Shown in pieces: positions 1 through 6,412 of a stretch of 6,467 bases of DNA (its first letter is position 1; every line of letters begins with the position of its first letter). The stretch is from Burkholderiaceae bacterium (GTDB lineage: Bacteria > Pseudomonadota > Gammaproteobacteria > Burkholderiales > Burkholderiaceae_C): positions 1-6,467 of the forward strand of contig JAIRRE010000033.1 of assembly GCA_031256125.1 (NCBI GenBank), written 5' to 3'. Below the pieces are notes generated by a model. The model was not told the origin of the DNA. It worked only from the letters and a program-made list of their open reading frames with translations, and ran no database searches. The position numbers were made by a program, and so were the translations under genes.

Positions 1-254
1 ACGCAGGACTCAAGTGCATGGGTACGGATCAAGGGCCGCCCCGGCTGGCGGGACATACTGCCATGGATGTTAATCTTAGCGAGGAACACATCCGATTCAC
101 CCTCCCTGGCCATCATTATAAAATCGGTGACAAGGTTTTACTCGTTCCCAGTCATGGCTGTACTACCGTCAATCATTGGGATACTATTCACCTGTTTCGT
201 GGCGATGAAATCGTAGGGGCGCTGGATGTTACCAGCCGAGGGAAATACCAATAA
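1..254 (+). CDS. D-serine dehydratase-like (DSD1 family) PLP/zinc enzyme, C-terminal fragment
   Basis: The 5' part lies outside the window. The frame is open to the left edge, where the bases before the first ATG read as (D)AGLKC, matching the family pattern DAGLKxxxTDxGPP, so the ATG at 18 is internal. About 83 residues are visible. They end in the small C-terminal beta domain of fold-type III PLP enzymes. The key motif is PSHGCTTVN: its His (153-155) and Cys (159-161) correspond to the zinc ligands His-x-Cys of eukaryotic-type D-serine dehydratases; D-threonine aldolases of the same superfamily have His-x-Asp. That favours a dehydratase acting on D-serine or a D-3-hydroxy amino acid, but the substrate cannot be set from a fragment. 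The gene converges on thiL and its visible GC (about 52% over 1-240) is lower than that of the other genes. Family assignment is firm; exact function is inferred. Confidence 0.8.
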   Translation, partial: AGLKCMGTDQGPPRLAGHTAMDVNLSEEHIRFTLPGHHYKIGDKVLLVPSHGCTTVNHWDTIHLFRGDEIVGALDVTSRGKYQ

Positions 255-281
255 GTTCTTGGAATCTCTAATTTTCCTCGG
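236..281. repeat. 11-bp inverted repeat spanning the stop codon of the DSD1-family gene
   Basis: CCGAGGGAAAT (236-246) can pair with ATTTTCCTCGG (271-281) over 11 positions, ten Watson-Crick and one G-T. The 24-nt loop contains the TAA stop at 252-254 and a small internal CCAA/TTGG pair (248-251, 259-262). Its place at the end of a gene, between convergent genes, fits a transcript-end or 3'-stabilising structure. No T-run follows on either strand, so it is not a standard intrinsic terminator. Confidence 0.4.
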
Positions 282-357
282 TATTAGCATTTACAAACTC
301 ATCTCAATTTACACCATGCTTGAAATCAGGGTTAACATTGAGCTTCCCATGCTAATA
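282..357. repeat. Perfect 9-bp inverted repeat with 58-nt spacer
   Basis: TATTAGCAT (282-290) is the exact reverse complement of ATGCTAATA (349-357). The left arm begins directly after the previous hairpin, so two dyads abut at 281/282. The stretch is about 35% GC, where short AT-rich matches arise more easily, so this may be chance. It does not look like insertion-sequence ends: there is no transposase frame between the arms and no flanking target duplication that I can see. Confidence 0.3.
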
Positions 358-492
358 ATAAAGATAGACAAAACCAATCGGCGCTATAAGCGCCAATAAT
401 ATCGAAGCAATCGCCCGCCATCCATCCGGTTTGACGATACCGGGCGCGGCTCCCGCCGCCAGCAGGGGCAGGCAAGCAAGCCATGTGTTCAG
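352..492 (-). CDS. Possible 46-residue membrane protein or gene remnant with CTG start overlapping the thiL stop
   Basis: This frame has no ATG, GTG or TTG before its hydrophobic part. If it starts at CTG (492-490) it overlaps the thiL stop as CTGA and gives 46 residues beginning MNTWLACLPLL. Two hydrophobic segments are visible, roughly residues 4-20 and 26-46, separated by a short polar turn with KPDGW; the end is rich in Tyr. An AGGA lies 14 nt before the CTG, further than ideal. The frame stops at TAG (352-354). Read past that stop it continues with 15 hydrophilic residues, a TGA, 11 more residues and a TAG, which could be decayed coding sequence. The position directly after thiL is where pgpA often sits, but the sequence does not resemble PgpA as I know it. 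I do not recognise the family. It could also be noncoding sequence that happens to be hydrophobic. Confidence 0.35.
   Translation of the reverse strand: MNTWLACLPLLAAGAAPGIVKPDGWRAIASILLALIAPIGFVYLYY
380..394 (-). terminator. Short perfect hairpin downstream of thiL, weak terminator candidate
   Basis: GGCGCT (380-385) and AGCGCC (389-394) form a perfect 6-bp stem around a 3-nt loop. Read on the minus strand it lies about 95 nt after the thiL stop and is followed by GATTGGTTTTG, a T-run that is offset and interrupted. It is the most terminator-like structure after thiL but weak, and it lies inside the possible small membrane-protein frame. Confidence 0.3.
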
Positions 493-1472
493 GCAAAGTG
501 GTCGAATCCTGCGAAGCTACCCGCGAGGGCGCGTCCGGCGGCGTCGTGTAGCGCCAGACCGGGCATTGCGGTGATGCCGCCGATGCGCGTAACAGGCGTG
601 GCCGCTTGGCGCGCTGCGGTTTCCACCTGGGCGCGGCGGTTGGGCGGAGCGGTGAAGATCAGTTCGTAGTCGTCGCCGCCGGCAAGCGTGTAGGCATAGC
701 GTTGCTGAGCGGTGACGGGCGCGGGCGTTTGCAACAGGCTGGCCACCACGTCGGCATTGATGCGCGCGCCGACGTCGCTGGCGTGCAGCACATGTCCGAG
801 GTCGCCCGCCAAGCCATCGGAGAGGTCAATGCAACTGCTGGCCACGCCGCGCAGCGCCTGACCCAAGGCAATGCGTGGCGTCGGGCGTTCCAACCGTTGA
901 CGCGCTTGTGCCTGTTGAGCCGGTGACAGGACGATGCGGTTGCGTAGCGCCTCCAGCGCCAATCGCGCGTCACCCAGCGCGCCGCTGACCCACAGATCGT
1001 CGCCGGCGCGCGCGCCATCGCGTCGCAGCGCTTGCCCGCGGGGCAGATACCCGAATACGGTGATGCTGATAGCCAGCGGCCCGGCTGTGGTGTCACCGCC
1101 GATGAGCGCACAGCGATACGCTTGCGCAAGCGCCATCAGGCCATCCGCGAACGCATCAAGCCAGTCGGCGTCGCGCGCGCGTTCGGGTGGCAAGGCCAGC
1201 GCAAGGGTGAAAGCCAGCGGCTCCGCGCCCATCGCGGCCAGGTCGCTCAGGTTGACCGCCAACGCCTTGTGGCCCAGCGCGTTGGGGGCGACTTCGGGGA
1301 AAAAGTGCCGCCCCTCGACCAGCATGTCGGTGGAAACGGCCAGTTGCGTCTCCGGCGGCGGCGCGGCCAGCAGCGCGCAATCGTCGCCGATGCCCAGAGC
1401 GATTCCGGCGCGCGGCGGCACGGCGGCGGCGCGGCGGGCGAATACGCGCTCGATCAGTTCAAACTCGCCCAT
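489..1472 (-). CDS. thiL: Thiamine-monophosphate kinase
   Basis: ThiL uses ATP to phosphorylate thiamine monophosphate to thiamine diphosphate, the last cytoplasmic step of cofactor synthesis. The 327 residues match the usual length (E. coli about 325), and all landmarks of the AIRS/ThiL fold are in order: GEFELI at the N-terminus, GIGDDCA (27-33) for metal and nucleotide, STDMLVEGRHF (47-57), LAVNLSDLAAMGA (71-83), GGDTT (125-129), WVSGALGDA (161-169), DLSDGLAGDL (216-225), GGDDYEL (265-271) and a terminal GFDHF. The start is secure because GEF-LI is the conserved N-terminus and an in-frame TGA lies two codons upstream of the ATG. The Shine-Dalgarno is weak (TGAGAA abutting the ATG). The gene lies 23 nt after the puuD-like gene, so they are probably co-transcribed and perhaps translationally coupled. 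The common neighbours nusB, ribE/ribH and pgpA are absent on the visible sides. Confidence 0.97.
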   Translation of the reverse strand: MGEFELIERVFARRAAAVPPRAGIALGIGDDCALLAAPPPETQLAVSTDMLVEGRHFFPEVAPNALGHKALAVNLSDLAAMGAEPLAFTLALALPPERARDADWLDAFADGLMALAQAYRCALIGGDTTAGPLAISITVFGYLPRGQALRRDGARAGDDLWVSGALGDARLALEALRNRIVLSPAQQAQARQRLERPTPRIALGQALRGVASSCIDLSDGLAGDLGHVLHASDVGARINADVVASLLQTPAPVTAQQRYAYTLAGGDDYELIFTAPPNRRAQVETAARQAATPVTRIGGITAMPGLALHDAAGRALAGSFAGFDHFA

Positions 1473-1495
1473 TTCTCATTTTTTGACCATGCCCC

Positions 1496-2383
1496 TCAAG
1501 CCACGTGCGCGCGATCAACCGGATGCGGCCACGGCAAATGGCGCATGGCGCTCACGCGCGCGTGGCGTTCCGCGCGCGGGAGCCGCCGCGCGCAGGCTTT
1601 GAGGAAGGCCATCATCAACGGGCCGCTGTCGAGCACACCCGCTGACGGTGCCAAGCTGGTGTCGTCGGTCGTACCGTGGAATTCCGGGTGCCACTGCACG
1701 CCAACGATGAAACTGTGGTCGCTGTGGCGGATCGCCTCGGGCACCCCGTCGGGGCTGCGCGCCTCAATCATTAGCCCCGTGCCCAATTGCTGCACGCACT
1801 GGTGGTGGATGCTGACCACGCGCCGCGCCGCGCCGCCGTAGATGCGTTCGAGCAGCGACCCCGGTTCGGGGCGCACATCGTGCGTCAAGTGATGGTAGCG
1901 CTCCAGGTTGAAGTGGGTCAGCGCGCCGGGCCATTGGCTCGGGATGTCTTGCACCAGCGTGCCGCCGAAATGCACGTTGATGAGTTGCGCGCCACGGCAA
2001 ATGCCGAGTACCGGTTTTTCCGCGTCGATGAAGCCGCGCAGCAGATCCAGTTCATAAGCATCGCGCACCGGGTCGCACTCCAAGTTGGCGTCAGCGCGCC
2101 ACGGCTGGGCGCCGTAGCGGCGCGGGTCGATGTCCGAACCGCCCTGCAACACCAGGCCATCAAGCTGTTCGACCAGATCGGCCAGGGTCGAACGGCCCCG
2201 CGGGCGTACCCGCGGCAGCGGGGCTTGGGCGTCGATGAACGGAATCATGAGCGCTACCACGCCGTGCGACATGATCCATTGCGCCATGTGGCTTTCAAGG
2301 TATTGCAGCCGTTTGGGCGATGAGTCGCCCCCCGGCGGCGGCTGGTCGAGCAAGCGGGCGGAAATGCCAATGCGCAAAGTCAT
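1496..2383 (-). CDS. PuuD-like class I glutamine amidotransferase / peptidase C26 (gamma-glutamyl hydrolase family)
   Basis: This family cleaves gamma-glutamyl amide bonds; PuuD itself splits gamma-glutamyl-GABA into glutamate and GABA in putrescine breakdown. The 295-residue protein has the nucleophile elbow GICRGAQ (127-133, Cys129), the catalytic pair His232 and Glu234 in VQWHPEF (229-235), the LVLQGGSDIDP segment (78-87) and SIHHQ (191-195), in family order. It is about 40 residues longer than E. coli PuuD (254); a basic, His- and Pro-rich tail (about 268-295) accounts for much of this. No signal peptide is apparent, so it should be cytoplasmic. No other puu gene is visible, so the natural substrate is open and I give no symbol. 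The start matches the family N-terminus (TLRIGISAR), but no good Shine-Dalgarno precedes it. thiL follows at 23 nt. Confidence 0.9.
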   Translation of the reverse strand: MTLRIGISARLLDQPPPGGDSSPKRLQYLESHMAQWIMSHGVVALMIPFIDAQAPLPRVRPRGRSTLADLVEQLDGLVLQGGSDIDPRRYGAQPWRADANLECDPVRDAYELDLLRGFIDAEKPVLGICRGAQLINVHFGGTLVQDIPSQWPGALTHFNLERYHHLTHDVRPEPGSLLERIYGGAARRVVSIHHQCVQQLGTGLMIEARSPDGVPEAIRHSDHSFIVGVQWHPEFHGTTDDTSLAPSAGVLDSGPLMMAFLKACARRLPRAERHARVSAMRHLPWPHPVDRAHVA

Positions 2384-2415
2384 GGTGCGAATTGTTTCAC
2401 GGGTCGGTTTAGGAT

Positions 2416-2425
2416 TGAACGTTCA
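2416..2425. promoter_or_regulatory. 10-bp palindrome upstream of the puuD-like gene, possible operator
   Basis: TGAACGTTCA is a perfect 10-bp palindrome centred about 37 nt before the puuD-like ATG. The place and symmetry suit a dimeric repressor operator near the transcription start. No regulator gene is visible and the match stops at 10 bp, so chance is not excluded. Confidence 0.3.
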
Positions 2426-2571
2426 GCGTCGGGCATGGCGGGAAGCTGTCAGTTATTTGCGACTGCCGCGGTCAAGCGCTCATCACAAGCAGGTCAACCG
2501 GCGGCGGCTAACGCTTTGCTGTTTTCCGGGCAATGCACAACACTTAACGTTTGACTCCCCATATGCGGTGA

Positions 2572-2589
2572 CAAGCAGGCGCACGCTTG
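2572..2589 (-). terminator. Weak hairpin just after aceK
   Basis: CAAGC (2572-2576) and GCTTG (2585-2589) form a 5-bp stem with an 8-nt loop, starting 6 nt after the aceK stop on the minus strand. No T-run follows (TCACC), so it is at best a weak or Rho-assisted end, or a 3' protective structure. Confidence 0.25.
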
Positions 2590-2595
2590 AACTAG

Positions 2596-4416
2596 CTATT
2601 CGTTTGCCTTGCCGTCCGCCGCGTTGCCGAACCGCCGTTCAGGCGCGTAGGGGAATACGTCGATCACTTCGCCGCGGCGAATGCGCTCCTGGTGCTCCTG
2701 CCAGAAGACCGGATCGAGCAGATCGGCGTGGTGCTTCATGAAAACCGCGCGCACCCGGTCGTTGCCCAGCAGAAAGGGGCCGAAGGTTTCCGGGAATACG
2801 TCGTTCTTGGCAACCGAGTACCAGACTTCGCCGCTCATTTCGTCTTCTTCGTTGCGCGGCGGCGGCACGCGGCGGAAGTTGCAGTCGGTGATGTATTCGA
2901 TTTCGTCGTAGTCGTAAAACACCACCTTGCCGTGGCGCGTGACGCCGAAGTTCTTCCACAGCATGTCGCCCGGAAAGATGTTGGCGGCAATCAGGTCCTT
3001 CAGGGCATTGCCGTATTCGATGACGGTGCGCTCCAGTTGCGCCTGCATGGCCGCGTCATGCGGCCCGGCATCAAAGGCTTCTTGCAAATACAAGTTCAGC
3101 GGGATCATCCGTCGTTCGATATAGAGGTGCCGGATGATGACTTCGCGCCGGCCATCGCCATCGCGCTCGCGGATTTCAATCAAACTGGCCGCGCACGCCT
3201 GAATCTTGTCGAGCAGTTCGGGCGTAAAGCGCTCGTAGGGAAACGCGACGTAGGAAAACTCCATCGTGTCGGCCATGCGGCCCACGCGGTCGTGGCGCAC
3301 GACCAGATGGTATTTGTCGCGGATCTGTTCGCGCGTGATGTCTTTTTGCGGCGGAAAGTGTTCCTGATCCTTGATGAGCTTGAAGACATAGGGAAAGCTC
3401 GGTAGATCGAACACCAGCATCACCATGCCCTCGATGCCCGGCGCGATGCGGAAGCTGTCGCTGGAATGGCGCAGGTGCCACAGAAAATCGCGGTAGAAAA
3501 GATTCTTGCCTTGCTTGCCCAGCCCCAGCCCGTTGTACAACTCGGCGCGCGGTTTGCGCGGCATCAGACCGCGCAGGAATTGCACATAGGCCGATGGGAT
3601 TTCCATATCCACCATGAAGTAGGCGCGCGAGAAGGCAAACAGAATCAGCAGATCGTCCTCGCCGAACAGCGCCGCGTCGATGTAGAGCTGACCCGGCGTG
3701 CGATGCAGGATGGGCAAGGCGAACGGAATTTCGGTGTAACCGTTGATGAGCTTGCCCACCAGGTACGCGCCTTTGTTGCGGTAGAACAGGCTCGATAGCA
3801 CCTGAATCTGGAAATTGGCGCGCCGCTTCGCCTCGCCCAAATGCGCGCGCATCGCTTCGGTTACGCGCCGCACGTCGCGCTCCAAGTCCTCGAAGTCGCA
3901 ATACAAGTCGTAATAGTTAATGACCTCGCGCAGCGTTTCTTCCAGCTTGCCCGGCTGCGGGTAGAACGACTGGAAGGTGGTGCGCGCGCTGCTGGCGTCG
4001 GTTTCCAGGTATTCGGTACTGATGGCCGGTCGCAGGAAGATGAAGTCGTTGTGGAAGTAGTCGCGGCGCAGGATGCGCGTGGTGACCGAGTTGAAAAAGG
4101 TTTCGGCCAACTCCGGCTGTTTGTGCTGCACCAGCAGGCCGATGTAAAGCAGCTTGACTTGCTGCCACACGCTCATGGGCAAGTCGCCGGCTTTGAACTC
4201 GCGTTCCAACCGCAACACGCATTCGTGCACGCGCAGATCGTAGAACTCAATGCGTTCGCGCGAGGCGCGCTGCTGGCCGTGCCAGTCGCAAGTCTCGAAG
4301 CGCTGCTTGGCGCGCACCGATTCGGCACGGAACAGCCGGTAATGGCGGTTGAAGCCGTCGATCATCGCTTGCGCGATGGCCGGGGCTACGGAAGAATCCA
4401 GCGTAGCGGGTTGCAT
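2596..4416 (-). CDS. aceK: Isocitrate dehydrogenase kinase/phosphatase
   Basis: AceK phosphorylates and dephosphorylates isocitrate dehydrogenase, switching isocitrate between the TCA cycle and the glyoxylate shunt. The 606 residues are slightly longer than the E. coli enzyme (578). The N-terminal regulatory half (about 1-320) is followed by the kinase-like half with the nucleotide loop APGIEGMVM (325-333) and Lys346 in VFKLIKD. GRMADT follows, with Asp383 matching E. coli Asp371 (phosphatase activity); then FPGDMLWKNFGV with Asp484 (E. coli Asp457) and Asn489; and YDYDE with Asp502 (E. coli Asp475). All key residues are present, so both activities are expected. Unlike the enteric aceBAK operon there is no aceB or aceA here; the gene is 15 nt behind can and probably shares its transcript. 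The start codon lacks a Shine-Dalgarno and sits behind a small hairpin, pointing to low or coupled translation. Confidence 0.98.
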   Translation of the reverse strand: MQPATLDSSVAPAIAQAMIDGFNRHYRLFRAESVRAKQRFETCDWHGQQRASRERIEFYDLRVHECVLRLEREFKAGDLPMSVWQQVKLLYIGLLVQHKQPELAETFFNSVTTRILRRDYFHNDFIFLRPAISTEYLETDASSARTTFQSFYPQPGKLEETLREVINYYDLYCDFEDLERDVRRVTEAMRAHLGEAKRRANFQIQVLSSLFYRNKGAYLVGKLINGYTEIPFALPILHRTPGQLYIDAALFGEDDLLILFAFSRAYFMVDMEIPSAYVQFLRGLMPRKPRAELYNGLGLGKQGKNLFYRDFLWHLRHSSDSFRIAPGIEGMVMLVFDLPSFPYVFKLIKDQEHFPPQKDITREQIRDKYHLVVRHDRVGRMADTMEFSYVAFPYERFTPELLDKIQACAASLIEIRERDGDGRREVIIRHLYIERRMIPLNLYLQEAFDAGPHDAAMQAQLERTVIEYGNALKDLIAANIFPGDMLWKNFGVTRHGKVVFYDYDEIEYITDCNFRRVPPPRNEEDEMSGEVWYSVAKNDVFPETFGPFLLGNDRVRAVFMKHHADLLDPVFWQEHQERIRRGEVIDVFPYAPERRFGNAADGKANE

Positions 4417-4418
4417 GG

Positions 4419-4431
4419 CGCGATTGTCGCG
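4419..4431 (-). promoter_or_regulatory. Hairpin filling the can-aceK gap, in place of a ribosome binding site
   Basis: CGCGA (4419-4423) and TCGCG (4427-4431) pair perfectly around a 3-nt loop. The hairpin takes up 13 of the 15 nt between the can stop and the aceK ATG. No purine-rich Shine-Dalgarno is present there. This suggests inefficient aceK initiation or dependence on ribosomes finishing can. Short GC-rich stems are common in this base composition, so the role is inferred. Confidence 0.35.
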
Positions 4432-5130
4432 TCAGGCCGCGGCGCCGGCATCGGACTGCGGCATACGCGGGTAACGTTCCAGCGCCGCGCGGCGCGCGCG
4501 CGGCGCATCCTCGGCGCGCGAGATGGTCACATGCAAATCGTTGACCAGGCCGTCCTTGAGGCCATAGCACCAGCCGTGGACCGACAGCGGCTGGCCGCGC
4601 GCCCAGGCGTCCTGCACCACGGTGCTTGCGGCCACGTGGCTGACCTGCTCGATCACGTTCAGCTCGCACAGCGCGTCCTCCCGGGCCTCGCCGCACAAAG
4701 GCGCCAGCCGCGCGCGGTGGTGCATTGCCACGTCGTGCACGTGGCGCAGCCAGTTGTCGGCCAGCCCCACGCGCAGCCCGCGCAGCGTCGCCTGCACGCC
4801 CCCGCAGCCGTAATGGCCGACCACCATGATGTGCTGAACCTGTAAACGATCGACCGCGTACTGAATCACCGACAGCGCATTCAAATCGGAAGGCACCACC
4901 ACGTTGGCGACGTTGCGGTGCACGAACACCTCGCCCGGTGCCAAGCCGGTCACCTGATTGGCCGGCACGCGCGAATCGGAACACCCGATCCACAGATATT
5001 TGGGCAATTGCTGGTGCGCCAGTTCGGAGAAAAAACCCGGATGCTCACGCTCAATCCCTTGCGCCCAGGCGCGGTTGGCGTCGATCAGGTGTTGCAGGCT
5101 CGAATGGGAAGGGGGTGTGGATTCGGACAT
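4432..5130 (-). CDS. can: Beta-class (type II) carbonic anhydrase
   Basis: The enzyme interconverts carbon dioxide and bicarbonate in the cytoplasm, supplying bicarbonate to carboxylases. The 232-residue protein shows the beta-CA zinc set Cys50, Asp52, His106 and Cys109 in CSDSR (50-54) and HYGCGG (106-111), with Arg54 as the Asp partner. The residues known from the H. influenzae and E. coli type II enzymes to form the non-catalytic inhibitory bicarbonate site are kept: Trp47, Arg72 and Tyr189. Allosteric on/off control by bicarbonate and pH is therefore expected. The helix with GLADNWLRHVHDV (118-134 region) is also typical. The Ala-rich tail after about 222 is not a known motif. The gene starts 13 nt after the ivd stop, with AAGG of a Shine-Dalgarno overlapping that stop, which supports co-transcription. 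Confidence 0.96.
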   Translation of the reverse strand: MSESTPPSHSSLQHLIDANRAWAQGIEREHPGFFSELAHQQLPKYLWIGCSDSRVPANQVTGLAPGEVFVHRNVANVVVPSDLNALSVIQYAVDRLQVQHIMVVGHYGCGGVQATLRGLRVGLADNWLRHVHDVAMHHRARLAPLCGEAREDALCELNVIEQVSHVAASTVVQDAWARGQPLSVHGWCYGLKDGLVNDLHVTISRAEDAPRARRAALERYPRMPQSDAGAAA

Positions 5131-5143
5131 GAGGCCGGTTACC

Positions 5144-6322
5144 TTACAGCGTTTCCGAGAACAGCTCCCGCCCGATCAGCATCCGCCGTATTTCGCTGGT
5201 GCCCGCGCCGATTTCGTAGAGCTTGGCGTCGCGCCACAGGCGGCCCAGCGGAAATTCGTTGATGTAGCCGTTGCCGCCAAACAGCTGGATGCCATCGCCC
5301 GCCATCCGGGTGGCCTGCTCGGCGCACCACAGGATGACGCTGGCGCAGTCCTTGCGCACCTGCCGCACATGCTCCGCGCCCAGTTGGTCGAGGTTTTTGC
5401 CGATGGTGTAGAGAAAGGCGCGGCCCGCTTGCAGCACGGTGTACATGTCGGCCAGCTTGCCCTGCACCAATTGGAATTCGCCGATGCTCTGGCCGAACTG
5501 CTTGCGCTCGTGCACGTAGGGCACAACGTTATCGAGCACCGCCTGCATGATGCCCACCGGCCCGGCGGCCAGCACCGCGCGCTCGTAGTCCAGACCGCTC
5601 ATCAGTACCTTGACGCCGCCGTTTACAGCGCCCAGGATGTTTTCAGCGGGGACTTCCACGTTATCGAACACCATCTCGCCGGTGTTGCTGCCGCGCATCC
5701 CCAGCTTGTCGAGCTTTTGGGCGGAGGAAAAGCCCTTCATACCCTTTTCGACGATAAAGGCGGTAATGCCGCGCGCGCTCAGTTCCGGTTCGGTCTTGGC
5801 ATAGACCACCATGATGTCGGCGTCCGGGCCGTTGGTGATCCACATCTTGGTGCCGTTCAGGACGTAGCAGCCGTTCTTTTCCTCGGCGCGCAGCCTCATG
5901 CTCACCACGTCGCTGCCCGCGCCCGGCTCGCTCATCGCCAGCGCGCCGACGTGTTCGCCGCTGACCAGTTTGGGCAGGTACTTTTCTTTCTGCGCGGGGT
6001 TGCCGTTGCGCTTGATCTGGTTGACGCACAGGTTGGAGTGCGCGCCATACGACAGGCCCACCGAGGCACTGGCGCGGCTGATTTCTTCCAGCGCCACCAT
6101 GTGCGCCAGATAACCCATCTGGGCGCCACCGTATTCCTCCGGTACCGTTATGCCCAGCACGCCCAGCGCGCCGAGCTTGGGCCACAGTTCCATCGGGAAC
6201 TGGTTGCTGCGGTCGATTTCCGCCGCGCGCGGGGTGATTTCGGCCTGCGCAAAGTCACGCACCGCTTCGCGCAGCGCGTCGATCGTTTCGCCGAGGTCAA
6301 AGTTCAGACCGGTGTGGGGCAT
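5144..6322 (-). CDS. ivd: Isovaleryl-CoA dehydrogenase (acyl-CoA dehydrogenase family)
   Basis: This FAD enzyme oxidises isovaleryl-CoA to 3-methylcrotonyl-CoA in leucine breakdown and passes electrons to electron-transfer flavoprotein. At 392 residues it is full length. The first family signature is [13 protein letters not shown] (127-139), with WITNG (161-165) after it, and the second lies at 346-367 ([11 protein letters not shown] and on). The substrate-type marker is clear: Glu247 in LDYERAV sits at the catalytic-base position of isovaleryl-CoA dehydrogenases, while the site used by medium- and short-chain enzymes carries Ala373 in YEIGAGTSE. The start has a strong Shine-Dalgarno (AAGGAG, 8-nt spacing). 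The gene is the first of the ivd-can-aceK series. The usual partners (mccA/mccB carboxylase, enoyl-CoA hydratase, hmgL, liuR) are not in the window but could lie beyond the right edge or elsewhere. Confidence 0.95.
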   Translation of the reverse strand: MPHTGLNFDLGETIDALREAVRDFAQAEITPRAAEIDRSNQFPMELWPKLGALGVLGITVPEEYGGAQMGYLAHMVALEEISRASASVGLSYGAHSNLCVNQIKRNGNPAQKEKYLPKLVSGEHVGALAMSEPGAGSDVVSMRLRAEEKNGCYVLNGTKMWITNGPDADIMVVYAKTEPELSARGITAFIVEKGMKGFSSAQKLDKLGMRGSNTGEMVFDNVEVPAENILGAVNGGVKVLMSGLDYERAVLAAGPVGIMQAVLDNVVPYVHERKQFGQSIGEFQLVQGKLADMYTVLQAGRAFLYTIGKNLDQLGAEHVRQVRKDCASVILWCAEQATRMAGDGIQLFGGNGYINEFPLGRLWRDAKLYEIGAGTSEIRRMLIGRELFSETL

Positions 6323-6330
6323 ATGGAGGT

Positions 6331-6336
6331 CTCCTT
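6331..6336 (-). promoter_or_regulatory. Strong ribosome binding site of ivd
   Basis: On the minus strand AAGGAG lies 8 nt before the ivd ATG. It is the best Shine-Dalgarno in the window and fixes the ivd start. The other minus-strand genes have weaker or no such site, consistent with ivd leading the transcript. Confidence 0.85.
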
Positions 6337-6412
6337 GGGCTGGCTTGAAAAGGTGATGGGCCCGCGCCGGCCAGCGCGCGTCGTCCGGGGAATGGCCGTG
6401 CGGGAAAAGCGT

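Larger units (their letters stand above)
2384..2595 (-). other. Intergenic region between aceK and the puuD-like gene
   Basis: These 212 nt hold no convincing gene. They contain a short hairpin just after aceK, a 10-bp palindrome near the puuD-like start, and a degenerate direct repeat on the plus strand, CTAACGCTTTG (2508-2518) and TTAACGTTTG (2543-2552). On the minus strand TTGACC occurs twice (2492-2497 and 2470-2475). The second is followed after only 14 nt by TAACTG (2450-2455), too close for a good sigma-70 promoter. A promoter for the puuD-thiL pair is expected here, but I cannot place it with confidence. Confidence 0.5.

Noticed and set aside
345..485. Alternative ATG-started frame after thiL (ATG at 485-483, about 46 codons)
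   Set aside because: Its translation is of mixed composition without a coherent hydrophobic pattern, and it looks like a shadow of the CTG frame or noncoding sequence.
1473..1490. Four-codon minus-strand frame ATG GTC AAA AAA TGA just upstream of thiL, as a possible leader peptide
   Set aside because: It has no well-placed ribosome binding site and no attenuator structure, and such tiny frames arise often by chance.
1032..1841. Plus-strand open frame (269 codons) across thiL and the puuD-like gene
   Set aside because: It lies opposite two well-identified genes, resembles no family I know, and has the biased composition of an antisense shadow.
2508..2552. Integron attC-like look of the aceK-puuD gap (GCGTTAG and GTTAAGTGTTG-type pieces on the minus strand)
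   Set aside because: The repeated pieces are direct, not inverted; no pair of core sites fits RYYYAAC and GTTRRRY, and no imperfect long hairpin joins them.
2692..3405. Plus-strand open frame (237 codons) inside aceK
   Set aside because: It is fully antisense to the conserved catalytic half of AceK, with no recognisable domain or ribosome binding site.
3841..4845. Long plus-strand open frame (334 codons) across aceK and can
   Set aside because: It is antisense to two genes with intact catalytic motifs, spans their junction, and has the Arg/Ala/Val/Gln-rich makeup expected of a shadow frame in high-GC DNA.
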